Shown: positions 7,281-14,175, counted from the stretch's first letter. The stretch: 14,844 bases of DNA from CAYZXK01 sp964482395 (GCA_964482395.1 CAYZXK010000077.1:1-14844); one strand, 5' to 3'. The notes: generated from the letters alone by a model not told the origin. Translations and numbers: made by a program.

Positions 7281-7911
7281 TGGAGCACTCCGTCTCGGTC
7301 GCCTGGGGTGGGTAAACTCCGCGGTATCCGAGCCGGCCGCCATACTCGGCCCGGGCCAGGAAGAAGAAGACGGCGTGGCGGAGTTTGCCGAGCGGGAAAT
7401 AGATCGCTACCAGGCCCGCGTACAGAAGGAGCACGATTTGCCAGCACGGGGCGCCGGCCGCGAGCATACCCGCCGCCAGCAGGCCGCAGGTGGCGAGGAT
7501 GGCCAGGTAGTCGTCGGGCGTGCTGAAGGCGCGCAGGGTGCGCGAGAAGATCCGTCGTAGAAATAAGGCCAGACCGGCGGTCAGCGATAGCGGCAGTACC
7601 GGGCGGATTGCCGGCAGGAACCCCTCGGCCAGCACAGGCCATGCGAGCAGCAGCCCGACGCCTGCCAGCGTCAGTAACACGCCGACATGCAGGAGCAGGC
7701 CGGCGGCGAACTCGGCCGGATGTCGCCGAGCGCTCTCCTTGCGTCCAGGCCAAAGCCCGACGGTAAGGTTGTACCAGATGGCCCTGGTTGCACTGCCCAC
7801 CCGTGGAGCGTACTCGTCTCGGCTGCCGCAGCCGGCCGCGCGCAGTCGGAATGCCAGCCCCAAGCTGGCCCAGATCAGGCCGAGCAACACGAATATTCTG
7901 GCTGGTATCAT
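7270..7911 (-). CDS. NarI/DsrM-like membrane cytochrome b subunit
   Basis: An integral membrane protein of 213 residues with about five hydrophobic segments (5-23, 68-90, 100-118, 131-150, 156-172), similar to the gamma subunit of respiratory nitrate reductase and to DsrM. Candidate heme b ligands are H64 and H75 around segment 2 (HPAEFAAGLLLHVG) and H179 in GKLRHAVFFFLAR. NarI uses four histidines for two hemes; only three are obvious here, so one heme or an unusual ligand is possible. It is shorter than most DsrM proteins, which to my recollection exceed 300 residues. It lies directly upstream of the DsrK-like gene, overlapping it by 11 bases, so the two should form a quinone-linked membrane/iron-sulfur pair. 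The ATG has no strong ribosome binding site. The family call is good; the DsrM label rests on context. Confidence 0.75.
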   Translation of the reverse strand: MIPARIFVLLGLIWASLGLAFRLRAAGCGSRDEYAPRVGSATRAIWYNLTVGLWPGRKESARRHPAEFAAGLLLHVGVLLTLAGVGLLLAWPVLAEGFLPAIRPVLPLSLTAGLALFLRRIFSRTLRAFSTPDDYLAILATCGLLAAGMLAAGAPCWQIVLLLYAGLVAIYFPLGKLRHAVFFFLARAEYGGRLGYRGVYPPQATETECSSDG

Positions 7912-7992
7912 CGGTCTTGTGGCCTGCGGCCGGCGGGCGTTTCGGGTTGGGGACCGCCGGTGCGGGGAAGACCTTCGTGCAGCCCGCCCGGC

Positions 7993-8301
7993 TTACACGG
8001 AGCCGTCGGGCTTGGGCAGGCCCGCGACCCGGCAGGCTCCGCGAGCCGGCCCGGACGCGAACAGTCGATAGATCTCCCGCACGCTGACACCGACCTCCTT
8101 GCAGATCAGCCTGACCGGCGGGGCCAGATCGTGCTGCTTCCAGTACTCCCGGATGAAGTTGACGATGCTCCAATGCTGGTCGGACATCTGCTCGATGCCT
8201 TCCTGGCTGGCGATGGCGGCGGCGACGGCCCGGTTCCACAGGCCGGGATCAACCATGAAGCCGTCCTTGTCGAACTCGATCTTGCGGCCGTCAACCTGCA
8301 T
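7993..8301 (-). CDS. DsrC/TusE family sulfur-relay protein lacking the penultimate cysteine
   Basis: A 102-residue DsrC/TusE-fold protein. DsrC carries sulfite-derived sulfur as a trisulfide for DsrMK; TusE passes persulfide to MnmA for tRNA thiolation. The C-terminal arm reads LFASGPARGACRVAGLPKP then DGSV. The inner cysteine (CysB, C90) is present, but the almost invariant penultimate cysteine (CysA) is S101, encoded TCC. TusE shows the opposite pattern, CysA only. DsrC-like proteins without CysA have been grouped as RspA, a suspected regulatory class, from memory. ATG 8301 is chosen because GGAGAG lies about 9 bases upstream and the N-terminus then lines up with TusE; ATG 8322 adds seven residues but has AGAGG only 3 bases away. 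An 81-base gap separates it from the DsrM-like gene, and tRNA-Arg lies upstream on the same strand. Confidence 0.85.
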   Translation of the reverse strand: MQVDGRKIEFDKDGFMVDPGLWNRAVAAAIASQEGIEQMSDQHWSIVNFIREYWKQHDLAPPVRLICKEVGVSVREIYRLFASGPARGACRVAGLPKPDGSV

Positions 8302-8401
8302 GCTGTTGGGCTCTCCGGACATAGACCTCTATAAGCTCCACACAAACCTGACGCCCCAGACCCAAGCCGCGCTGGCTGGCCGGCCGCACCGGGCACCACA
8401 C

Positions 8402-8475
8402 CGCGCCCGGCGTGATTCGAACACGCGACCTGCGGTTTAGGAAACCGCCGCTCTGTCCGGCTGAGCTACGGGCGC
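8402..8475 (-). tRNA. tRNA-Arg (anticodon CCU)
   Basis: The 74-base minus-strand sequence folds as a full cloverleaf. The 7-bp acceptor stem pairs GCGCCCG with CGGGCGC, with G73 as discriminator. The D stem is GCTC/GAGC. The anticodon stem is GCGGT/ACCGC with loop TTCCTAA, giving anticodon CCU, which reads the arginine codon AGG. The T arm is GCGTG-TTCGAAT-CACGC. The 3' CCA is not encoded, so it must be added by nucleotidyltransferase. The tRNA lies between the LigT-like gene and the dsrC-like gene, on the same strand as both. Confidence 0.96.
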
Positions 8476-8487
8476 CGCTCGAGGGCC

Positions 8488-8515
8488 ATCATAACCGATC
8501 GGCTCTGATCCGTAA
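8488..8515 (-). promoter_or_regulatory. Probable promoter of tRNA-Arg
   Basis: On the minus strand TTACGG (8515-8510) is followed after 16 bases by TATGAT (8493-8488), a good sigma-70 -10 element. Transcription would start about five bases before the mature tRNA 5' end at 8475. Confidence 0.45.
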
Positions 8516-8590
8516 CCGGCTCGGACCGACGCCCCGTGCGGGCCCGGTGATCGGCCTCGAATTCCGATGTTTCTGGCGCAACCGGGCCAA

Positions 8591-9187
8591 TTATCGTCCG
8601 GCGCCCCCGCCGCCCAGGGGGACGGTGCGGCCGATTCGGAAAACGTCATCCGGCGGGGGGTTACGCCAGATCATGCTGATCTCGCGCACCACGAACGACA
8701 GGGGGCGCCAGTCGGACTGGAGTTTCCGTTCGAGCTCCTCCAACATTTCTCGCCCCCGCACCTGCCCCACGCTCAAGTGGGGGGTGAAGCCTTCGGGATG
8801 GCGCGACGTGTCAGTGCAGTCGGGCACGACCGTCTCCAGCTTCGCTTCCAGCTCCACCAGTCGCCCGCGGGGCTCGGGGACCAGCCAAAGGGTGTAGTTG
8901 CCGGCTCGGTGCTCGAAATGCCGGAACTCGGCCAGCCGTATTTCGAAAGGCTCCAGCTCGGCACAGACCAAGCCCAGCCGGCTGGCCAGCGCATCGAACT
9001 CCTCCCGCGGGCGGAACGGATACAGCAGAGTAATGTGTGGCATCCAGCGCCGGACCTGCCGATCGTACTGTCGGCGGATAGCCTGGATCGGTCCCCAATC
9101 GGTCAAGGGCGGAATAATCACTGCCGCCGTCTGATGCGTTCGGTCGCTCACGGGCTGATGCCCGCGGCCGGCCGCGATGGCTTTCAC
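8591..9187 (-). CDS. 2H phosphoesterase / 2'-5' RNA ligase-like (LigT family) protein
   Basis: A small cytoplasmic protein of the 2H phosphoesterase superfamily, which includes bacterial LigT RNA 2'-5' ligase/cyclic phosphodiesterases. The two signature H-x-T/S motifs that form the active site are present: H51-I-T53 in PHITLLYPF and H-L-S in TPHLSVGQVRG, about 85 residues later. The strand AAVIIPP and the IQAIRRQYD helix near the N-terminus are typical. GTG 9187 overlaps the stop of the HEAT-like gene as GTGA, which suggests translational coupling, and gives 198 residues. GTG 9151 (186 residues) is an alternative that starts closer to the conserved region; neither has a good ribosome binding site. 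The true substrate is not known; many such proteins act on 2',3'-cyclic phosphate or small nucleotides. Confidence 0.82.
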   Translation of the reverse strand: MKAIAAGRGHQPVSDRTHQTAAVIIPPLTDWGPIQAIRRQYDRQVRRWMPHITLLYPFRPREEFDALASRLGLVCAELEPFEIRLAEFRHFEHRAGNYTLWLVPEPRGRLVELEAKLETVVPDCTDTSRHPEGFTPHLSVGQVRGREMLEELERKLQSDWRPLSFVVREISMIWRNPPPDDVFRIGRTVPLGGGGAGR

Positions 9188-10266
9188 TCGTTGGCCGATC
9201 CGCGGTCGGCTGATGATCCGATAGGTGATTCGGTCGCGGGCAGGGAGAAGTCCCGGTTGACCGTCTTCTGCAACAGCTCGACCCAGGACTGCCACTGGGC
9301 TTTCATTTCCTCGACGTTGGCCTTCTTCATGTAGTCTGCCACCGCGGGCGGCTTCTCCGGCTTCAGCAGTCCGGCCAGCAGTTCCTCGCCGACCAGGATC
9401 AGCCGCTCCAGGGCTTCCTGCTGCTGTCGGGCTTCCCGCGTGGTGTACTGGCCGGGGGGCCCGGTGACGGCGGAGGAGACGTACTGCCAAACGGCATACC
9501 TCATGATGGTTGCCGCCACGACGAGCAGACGCTGCCGCTCGGCGTCCTCCGTCGCCTTGGCCAGCGACTGGGCCGCCTTCAGGCCCACCTCGTCCGCCCC
9601 CAGACCCGGCACCTGGTCGGTCGAGCCGTACAGGCCGGCTCGGGCTTCGAGCACTTCCAGCAAAGCCGACAGGTTGCCTTTCTGGTCGGGCGCGGCGGGG
9701 ATGTCGGCGTAATTCATGGCCTCATAGATCGCCTTCAAAGCGGTCGGCGAGCGTTCCTTCTTGCCGGCCTGCTTCAGTTCGTCCAGGACCCGCTGATACG
9801 CGTCCCGGTTCGCGGCCACTTTGGCCCTCAGGCCGCGCAGGCCGATCGCGGCTGCGGCCCGCACACCTACCCGCTCATCCCGCAGGGCCTCGATCAGCAG
9901 CGGGCTTGACTCCGCTGCCTGGAACGAGTTCAGGATGGTGACCAGGCGGGTGGCTGACACCGTGCCAGCCTGCTTATATGCCGATCCGATCGCCTCCAGG
10001 CAGGCACCCAGATACTCGCGCTTGAAGACGTCCGAACCGCTGTAGCCGTCGCGCAGCTCATCGCCGGCCGGCCGAGTCTGCCCGGCCGGCCCGGTGACGA
10101 TCGTTCCCACTCGCTCGGCTACGAAGTTGCGGATCTGAGCGCGGTCTTCGTCGCTGAGGTCGGTTTTGGTTCGAATCGCCGACAGATCGGCCGCGGGTGG
10201 CTCTTGTCCCGAGAGGTTGGTCGCCACCCAGACGAGCAGCAGCGGTAGGACGCGGACCAGGTTCAT
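9184..10266 (-). CDS. Exported protein with HEAT-like helical repeat, function unknown
   Basis: A 360-residue protein with an N-terminal signal peptide (MNLVRVLPLLLVWVATNLSG, likely cleaved near residue 20), so it acts outside the cytoplasm. Residues about 115-150 (PLLIEALRDERVGVRAAAAI and following) look like one or two HEAT repeats, and the rest is almost entirely predicted helix. There are no catalytic motifs and nearly no cysteine. ATG 10266 is supported by GGGAGG 8 bases upstream. The downstream 2H phosphoesterase gene overlaps its stop codon, so the two are probably cotranscribed although one is exported and the other is not. I do not recognise the family beyond the HEAT-like region. 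Such exported helical-repeat proteins are frequent in planctomycetes; a scaffold role is only a guess. Confidence 0.7.
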   Translation of the reverse strand: MNLVRVLPLLLVWVATNLSGQEPPAADLSAIRTKTDLSDEDRAQIRNFVAERVGTIVTGPAGQTRPAGDELRDGYSGSDVFKREYLGACLEAIGSAYKQAGTVSATRLVTILNSFQAAESSPLLIEALRDERVGVRAAAAIGLRGLRAKVAANRDAYQRVLDELKQAGKKERSPTALKAIYEAMNYADIPAAPDQKGNLSALLEVLEARAGLYGSTDQVPGLGADEVGLKAAQSLAKATEDAERQRLLVVAATIMRYAVWQYVSSAVTGPPGQYTTREARQQQEALERLILVGEELLAGLLKPEKPPAVADYMKKANVEEMKAQWQSWVELLQKTVNRDFSLPATESPIGSSADRGSANE

Positions 10267-10396
10267 TCGTTCGACCTCCCGGCCTGGCGACGAGCGTATA
10301 CCCGCGGTCGCGGGTGTTGCCGGCTTGCCGGCCGGTGCGGCCGGCTCTGCTGGCCGTGCCAGGCGGCAAGACTCGCATTCTAGCAGCCCGGCCGGC

Positions 10397-10412
10397 CCCG
10401 GCTATTGCCGGG
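10397..10412. repeat. Small hairpin in the HEAT/clpS divergent gap
   Basis: CCCGGC-TATT-GCCGGG is a perfect 6-bp stem with a 4-base loop, just upstream of the proposed clpS promoter. No T-tract follows closely, so a terminator role is doubtful. The rest of the 224-base gap (10267-10490) is GC-rich with several GCCGGC blocks and no recognisable gene. Confidence 0.3.
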
Positions 10413-10426
10413 ACGGGAGATTTTCG

Positions 10427-10454
10427 TTGCCGCCGGCGCGGCCTCGGCTAGCAT
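10427..10454 (+). promoter_or_regulatory. Possible clpS promoter
   Basis: TTGCCG (10427-10432) and TAGCAT (10449-10454) are separated by 16 bases, each matching sigma-70 consensus at four of six positions. The start codon follows 36 bases downstream, with AGAGG 8 bases in front of it. Confidence 0.3.
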
Positions 10455-10490
10455 ATCAGCAGGTGGGGCGCTAGGTTAGAGGTTAAAGCT

Positions 10491-10778
10491 ATGCCCGAGG
10501 GAGCCATACAGCCGGTGGCGGGCGTCGAGCAGCAGACCGGCCACCTGCCGCCGTACCGCGTGATCTTGCACAACGACGACGTCAATACGTTCGACCATGT
10601 CATCGACTCGATCCTTCGCCTGACGCCGCTGAAGGAGCCGGAGGCGGTCGCCCGCACGCTTGAGGCCCACCAGACCGGGTCGAGCATCCTGCTGGTGACC
10701 CACAAGGAGCGGGCCGAACTGTACGTCGAGCAGTTCGCCTCGCGCGGCTTGACCGTCACCTGCGAGCCGGACAACTAG
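10491..10778 (+). CDS. clpS: ATP-dependent Clp protease adaptor ClpS
   Basis: ClpS binds the N-domain of the ClpA/ClpC unfoldase and delivers N-degron substrates to ClpAP/ClpCP in the cytoplasm. The 95-residue product has a flexible N-terminal tail (1-19) followed by the adaptor domain. The hallmark PPYRVILHNDDVNTFDHV is present, including the asparagine and aspartates that hold the substrate's alpha-amino group, and the pocket histidine appears in EAHQTGSS. The C-terminal helix/strand (KERAELYVEQFASRGLTVTC) also matches. The length is normal for the family. ATG 10491 has AGAGG 8 bases upstream. No clpA or clpC gene is adjacent; downstream is an unrelated kinase gene after a 131-base gap. The usual gatekeeper methionine region (VNTFDHV here) is not typical, so substrate preference could differ. 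Confidence 0.93.
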   Translation: MPEGAIQPVAGVEQQTGHLPPYRVILHNDDVNTFDHVIDSILRLTPLKEPEAVARTLEAHQTGSSILLVTHKERAELYVEQFASRGLTVTCEPDN

Positions 10779-10909
10779 CCGACCGGCACTGGTTTTTCCA
10801 CCCGGGTTGGGGCCGGGCGGGCGAGTATGGGAGTTGACCAGTCCGGGTATACTGGAGAGGTGAGGTTTCAGTTCTTGCCGGCGTGACGTGGCGGCTGGGT
10901 CGGCGGGCG

Positions 10910-13333
10910 ATGGGCTGCGACATCTCCGAAGAGCAACTGTGGAGCTGGATTGACCGCGAGGCGCCGGAGCTGGAAGCCCATTTGGCCAACTGTCCGCGCT
11001 GCCGCGAGCTGGCCGCCGACATCCGCTCCGGGATTCAGGCCGGCGCCATTGGGCTGAAGGCGATCGAACCTCCCCTGCCCGATCAGATCGGGCCGTACAA
11101 AGTTACCGGCCTGCTGGGGGAGGGCGGTCAGGGCGTGGTCTACGCCGCCCAGCAGCAGACGCCCCAGCGGCCGGTGGCACTCAAGGTGCTCAAGTCCGGG
11201 CGGTTCGCCCGCGAGCAGGACCTGCGTCAGTTCCGGCGAGAGATTCAGTCGATGGCCGCACTTCAGCACCCGGCCATCGCCACCATCTACGAGGCCGGAC
11301 GGACGGAGGAGGGCCAACAGTATCTCGCCATGGAGCTGGTGGCCGGCCTGCCGCTTCATGACTACGTGCGCGACCGGGCCCTGCCCTTGAGGGAGCGCCT
11401 GGAGCTGTTCTGCCGGGTCTGCGATGCGGTCCACTACGCCCATGCGCACGGCGTGATTCACCGCGACCTTAAGCCGACCAACATCCTGATAGATGCGGAG
11501 GGCCGCCCGAAGATTCTGGATTTCGGCCTGGCTCGGATGACCGACGCGGACGTGACCTTGACGGCGACCAGCTCGGAGACCGGCCACGTGGTCGGCACGC
11601 TTCGCTATATGAGCCCCGAGCAGGCCCGCGGCGACGGCCACGCGGTCGGGGTCACGAGTGATGTCTACGCCTTGGGTGTGATCCTATACGAACTGCTGAC
11701 GGCCCACACCCCCTACGAGGTGACCCGGGTTATCCCGGACGCGGTGCGAACGATCTGTGAGACTCCGCCGCGCCGGCCCAGCAGCACGTCGGGGCCCGAT
11801 GGGCGTCCCGCGCGGCATTTACGCGGCGACCTCGACACCATCGTCCTGAAGGCACTCGAGAAAGAGCCGGCGCGCCGTTATCCCTCGGTGGAAGCTCTGG
11901 CCGCCGACATCCGGCGCTACCTGGCCGGCGAGCCGATCCTGGCCAAGGCCCCCAGCAAGCTGTACCGGCTGCGGAAGCGAGTCGCGCGGCACCGGATAGC
12001 CTACGGGGTCGGAGCGGCTGTGGTCCTGCTCGCTTTAGTCGGCCTCCGGGAATACCAGGTCGCACATCAGCGGCGGATTGCGGAGGTTCGCCGGCAGGTA
12101 ATGCTCACCCAGCGGCGGCTGGAACTAGGCGAATTGGAGACGGGTCGGGCTGAGGCGGCCGGCTGGTTCAAGGCCCAGCCCGACCTACCCGAGGCGGTCC
12201 TGACGTATGCTCAAGCTGATTTCCGGCAGGGGCGGGCCGCTCGGGAGCAATCCCTGTGCGCACACGCCCGCGAGATTCTGCACAAGCCAGCAGGGCAGAC
12301 CTGGGGCTGGGCGGCCAAGCTCTTGCTGAAAGAGATGGGCCAGCCGCAAGGCGAGATCCAAGTGCCCGACACGCCCGACGCCTGGTACCTGCGCTCCTTT
12401 GCCACCCTGGATACGGCCCGGGCGCTGGGCTGCGTGGAGCAGGCCTTGCATCTGGGCGCTTCCGACCCGGTGGCCTGGGAGCGAGCCGCGCACCTGCGGA
12501 TGCTGCTTGGCGATCACGAAGGGGCGATCGCGGCGGCGAGAAGACTGGCGGAACTCACGGGCTCGGCCGGAACATGGTTAGTGTTTGAAGCCGATGTGCG
12601 CCGAAGACAGGGACGATGCGACGAAGCTCTCCGAGCCTGCGAGCGTGCCGCGGAAAACGGACGGCTGACTGGTGATCGTGCCCTGGCTCGTCTTTGTTGC
12701 AAGCGCTACTCGGAGGCGCTGGAAGACTACACTCAGATCATAGAGCAGGCGAAAGAACAGCCCGCCGCCTGGTACTATCATCGGCGGGCAACCGTGCTGT
12801 CGATTCTCGGGCGCTTGGAAGAAGCGGCCGCGGACTACCGGGAGTGTATGAAACAGATCGGGGCGCCCTCCTTCGCGGGGGCTCGTTGTTACCTGGTACT
12901 GCGTGGCTGGGAGCAAGCGTTGCTTCAAGCCGGCCGGGTGGCGGAGGCGCAACGGTCTCGCGAGCAGGCCGATGAGATCCTTGCGAGTGCCCGCCGGGCG
13001 GTGGTTCCCGGCTGCTGGCTGGATAAGGTCCTACGCTGCCTTGATCGCGACGGTGGGGACCTGGCGCCGGCCGAACTCGTCGCGAGCGCGGATCCCAACA
13101 ACCCGGAGCAGATTTGCGAAGCTTTCTACTATGCCGGCGAAGCCTGCCTGCTTTCGGGCGACCGGGAACAAGCTCTTCACTGGTTCCGGCGCTGCCAGCA
13201 AACCCTCCAACTGTTCGACAACGATTCGTTCCCTGCGGACCCGATGAGTGAGTACCACCTGGCGGTCTGGCGGCTGGACCAACTGACCGAAACCGACTGC
13301 TCAAGTCGAGCGGCCGTCCCGGACCCAAGCTAG
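10910..13333 (+). CDS. Membrane Ser/Thr protein kinase with anti-sigma-like zinc motif and TPR-like C-terminus
   Basis: An 807-residue receptor-like Hanks-type kinase. The N-terminus (1-34) holds C3 and the motif H24-x3-C28-x2-C31 (EAHLANCPRCREL), as in zinc-binding anti-sigma factors. The kinase domain (about 60-340) has the glycine loop GEGGQGVVY, catalytic K92, HRDLKPTN with D186, and DFG with D204, followed by GTLRYMSPEQARGD; all catalytic residues are intact. One membrane segment follows (about 363-384, GVGAAVVLLALVGL). The remaining ~420 residues are helical, with repeats resembling tetratricopeptide repeats (for example EAAADYRECMKQ and DREQALHWFRRCQQ), and would lie outside the membrane if the kinase is cytoplasmic. 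ATG 10910 is preferred over GTG 10883, since it leads straight into the zinc motif; neither has an ideal ribosome binding site. An ECF sigma gene follows on the same strand. The ligand is unknown. Confidence 0.9.
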   Translation: MGCDISEEQLWSWIDREAPELEAHLANCPRCRELAADIRSGIQAGAIGLKAIEPPLPDQIGPYKVTGLLGEGGQGVVYAAQQQTPQRPVALKVLKSGRFAREQDLRQFRREIQSMAALQHPAIATIYEAGRTEEGQQYLAMELVAGLPLHDYVRDRALPLRERLELFCRVCDAVHYAHAHGVIHRDLKPTNILIDAEGRPKILDFGLARMTDADVTLTATSSETGHVVGTLRYMSPEQARGDGHAVGVTSDVYALGVILYELLTAHTPYEVTRVIPDAVRTICETPPRRPSSTSGPDGRPARHLRGDLDTIVLKALEKEPARRYPSVEALAADIRRYLAGEPILAKAPSKLYRLRKRVARHRIAYGVGAAVVLLALVGLREYQVAHQRRIAEVRRQVMLTQRRLELGELETGRAEAAGWFKAQPDLPEAVLTYAQADFRQGRAAREQSLCAHAREILHKPAGQTWGWAAKLLLKEMGQPQGEIQVPDTPDAWYLRSFATLDTARALGCVEQALHLGASDPVAWERAAHLRMLLGDHEGAIAAARRLAELTGSAGTWLVFEADVRRRQGRCDEALRACERAAENGRLTGDRALARLCCKRYSEALEDYTQIIEQAKEQPAAWYYHRRATVLSILGRLEEAAADYRECMKQIGAPSFAGARCYLVLRGWEQALLQAGRVAEAQRSREQADEILASARRAVVPGCWLDKVLRCLDRDGGDLAPAELVASADPNNPEQICEAFYYAGEACLLSGDREQALHWFRRCQQTLQLFDNDSFPADPMSEYHLAVWRLDQLTETDCSSRAAVPDPS

Positions 13334-13347
13334 CGGTCCGTTGAAAA
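13330..13347 (+). repeat. Sequence resembling the IS end, across the kinase stop codon
   Basis: CTAGCGGTCCGTTGAAAA matches the IS-end sequence at 139-122 (minus strand) in 16 of 18 positions. It contains the kinase stop codon TAG (13331-13333). It could be the remnant of an IS end or part of a small non-autonomous element together with the palindrome that follows; no second, inverted copy was found nearby. Confidence 0.35.
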
Positions 13348-13353
13348 CTGTAG

Positions 13354-13375
13354 CGCCGGACTTCCGAGTCCGGCG
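13354..13375. repeat. Perfect 9-bp palindrome, REP-like or terminator hairpin
   Basis: CGCCGGACT-TCCG-AGTCCGGCG is a perfect stem of 9 bp with a 4-base loop, 21 bases after the kinase stop. The next bases (TAACCC) are not a T-tract, so it is not a standard intrinsic terminator. Part of the motif, CCGGACTT, recurs at 13401-13408. Palindromes of this GGACTT/AAGTCC type look like dispersed repeats known from planctomycete and verrucomicrobial genomes, from memory. Confidence 0.5.
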
Positions 13376-13516
13376 TAACCCTATTGGCGATTCCAAAACA
13401 CCGGACTTGGATAGTTCAGCGGTCACCCGCGTCCTCCCGGGTCGACGAGCTTCAGTCGCGCCAGCCGAGAAAAAAATGTGAAATCATTGCGCCACGGCGG
13501 CTACACTGACGTCATC

Positions 13517-14128
13517 ATGAGTAGCAGGCGAGAGGTTTCCCCGGACGGCGGGATGTGCGGGCAGCGTCGACGAGCGGACGACCAGCGGACGGATCTTACT
13601 CCGTCGCTGGTCGTCCGGCTGCGCAGCGGCGACACGGCCGCCGGCAATCTGCTGGACCGGCTTTATCGCCGGCCGCTGGTCCGCTTGTGTTCCAGCTACT
13701 TAAGCAGCACGGAGGAAGCGGAGGAAGCGGCTCAGGAGATATTTTTCCGGGTCCTGCAATCCAAAGAGGTTCCGGATAACTTCCGGGCATGGCTGTACCG
13801 GATTGCCCGGAATTGCTGCATTGATCTGTTGCGTGCCCGGGCCAGGGAGCCGAGCCCGGGCGAGTTGCCGCCGGCCTCGCACGTGGCAGGTGAAATGACC
13901 GGCCACCTGTCCCGGGTGGTCAAAGAGGAACGCCGGGCTCGGCTGGCTCACCTGGTCGCGGCATTGCCGCAGGAGCAGCGCGAGGTTCTTTACCTGCGGT
14001 ACGGCGATGGGCTGTCGCGAGCGGAAATCGCCTATGTACTGGACATTCCGGAAGCTACGGTCAAGTCGCGCTTGTTTCAGGCGGTCAGAAAGCTACGGGA
14101 GCATACGTCGCTGCTAGACCGGACATGA
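13517..14128 (+). CDS. ECF-type RNA polymerase sigma factor
   Basis: A 203-residue extracytoplasmic-function sigma factor that would direct RNA polymerase to a specific promoter set. Region 2 spans about residues 30-105, with the core-binding and -10 recognition stretch EEAEEAAQEIFFRVLQ and FRAWLYRIARNCCIDLLRAR. Region 4, the -35 binding helix-turn-helix, spans about 145-197: LPQEQREVLYLRYGDGLSRA, then IAYVLDIPEATVKSRLFQAV. No C-terminal extension is present. ATG 13517 is preferred: TACACT at 13502-13507 could be a -10 element giving a nearly leaderless message. GTG 13478 (216 residues) is an alternative; neither has a good ribosome binding site. It lies 183 bases downstream of a kinase whose N-terminus resembles zinc anti-sigma factors, so a regulatory pair is plausible. 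No separate anti-sigma gene follows. Confidence 0.9.
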   Translation: MSSRREVSPDGGMCGQRRRADDQRTDLTPSLVVRLRSGDTAAGNLLDRLYRRPLVRLCSSYLSSTEEAEEAAQEIFFRVLQSKEVPDNFRAWLYRIARNCCIDLLRARAREPSPGELPPASHVAGEMTGHLSRVVKEERRARLAHLVAALPQEQREVLYLRYGDGLSRAEIAYVLDIPEATVKSRLFQAVRKLREHTSLLDRT

Positions 14129-14175
14129 CCATACGCCGGCGGCAACGAGGCTGGCGCGCCGCCGCACACTAGCGA

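Noticed and set aside
7281..7343. Upstream ATG at 7343 as start of the DsrK-like gene
   Set aside because: It would overlap the upstream gene by 74 bases with an Arg/Pro-rich extension; GTG 7280 has a well-spaced ribosome binding site.
8591..9490. Extended 299-residue version of the 2H phosphoesterase
   Set aside because: The extra N-terminal 101 residues are antisense-free but lie wholly within the HEAT-like gene in another frame and are low-complexity Arg/Ala/Gly.
10381..10391. CTAGCAGCCCG, an exact 11-base match to the start of the IS-end sequence
   Set aside because: The match stops before the diagnostic TTGAAAAA part, and the surrounding DNA is rich in GCCGGC-type repeats, so chance is likely.
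10833..10854. TTGACC and TATACT in front of the kinase gene
   Set aside because: The spacer is only 8 bases, far below the ~17 needed for a sigma-70 promoter, and no -35 lies at the proper distance from TATACT.
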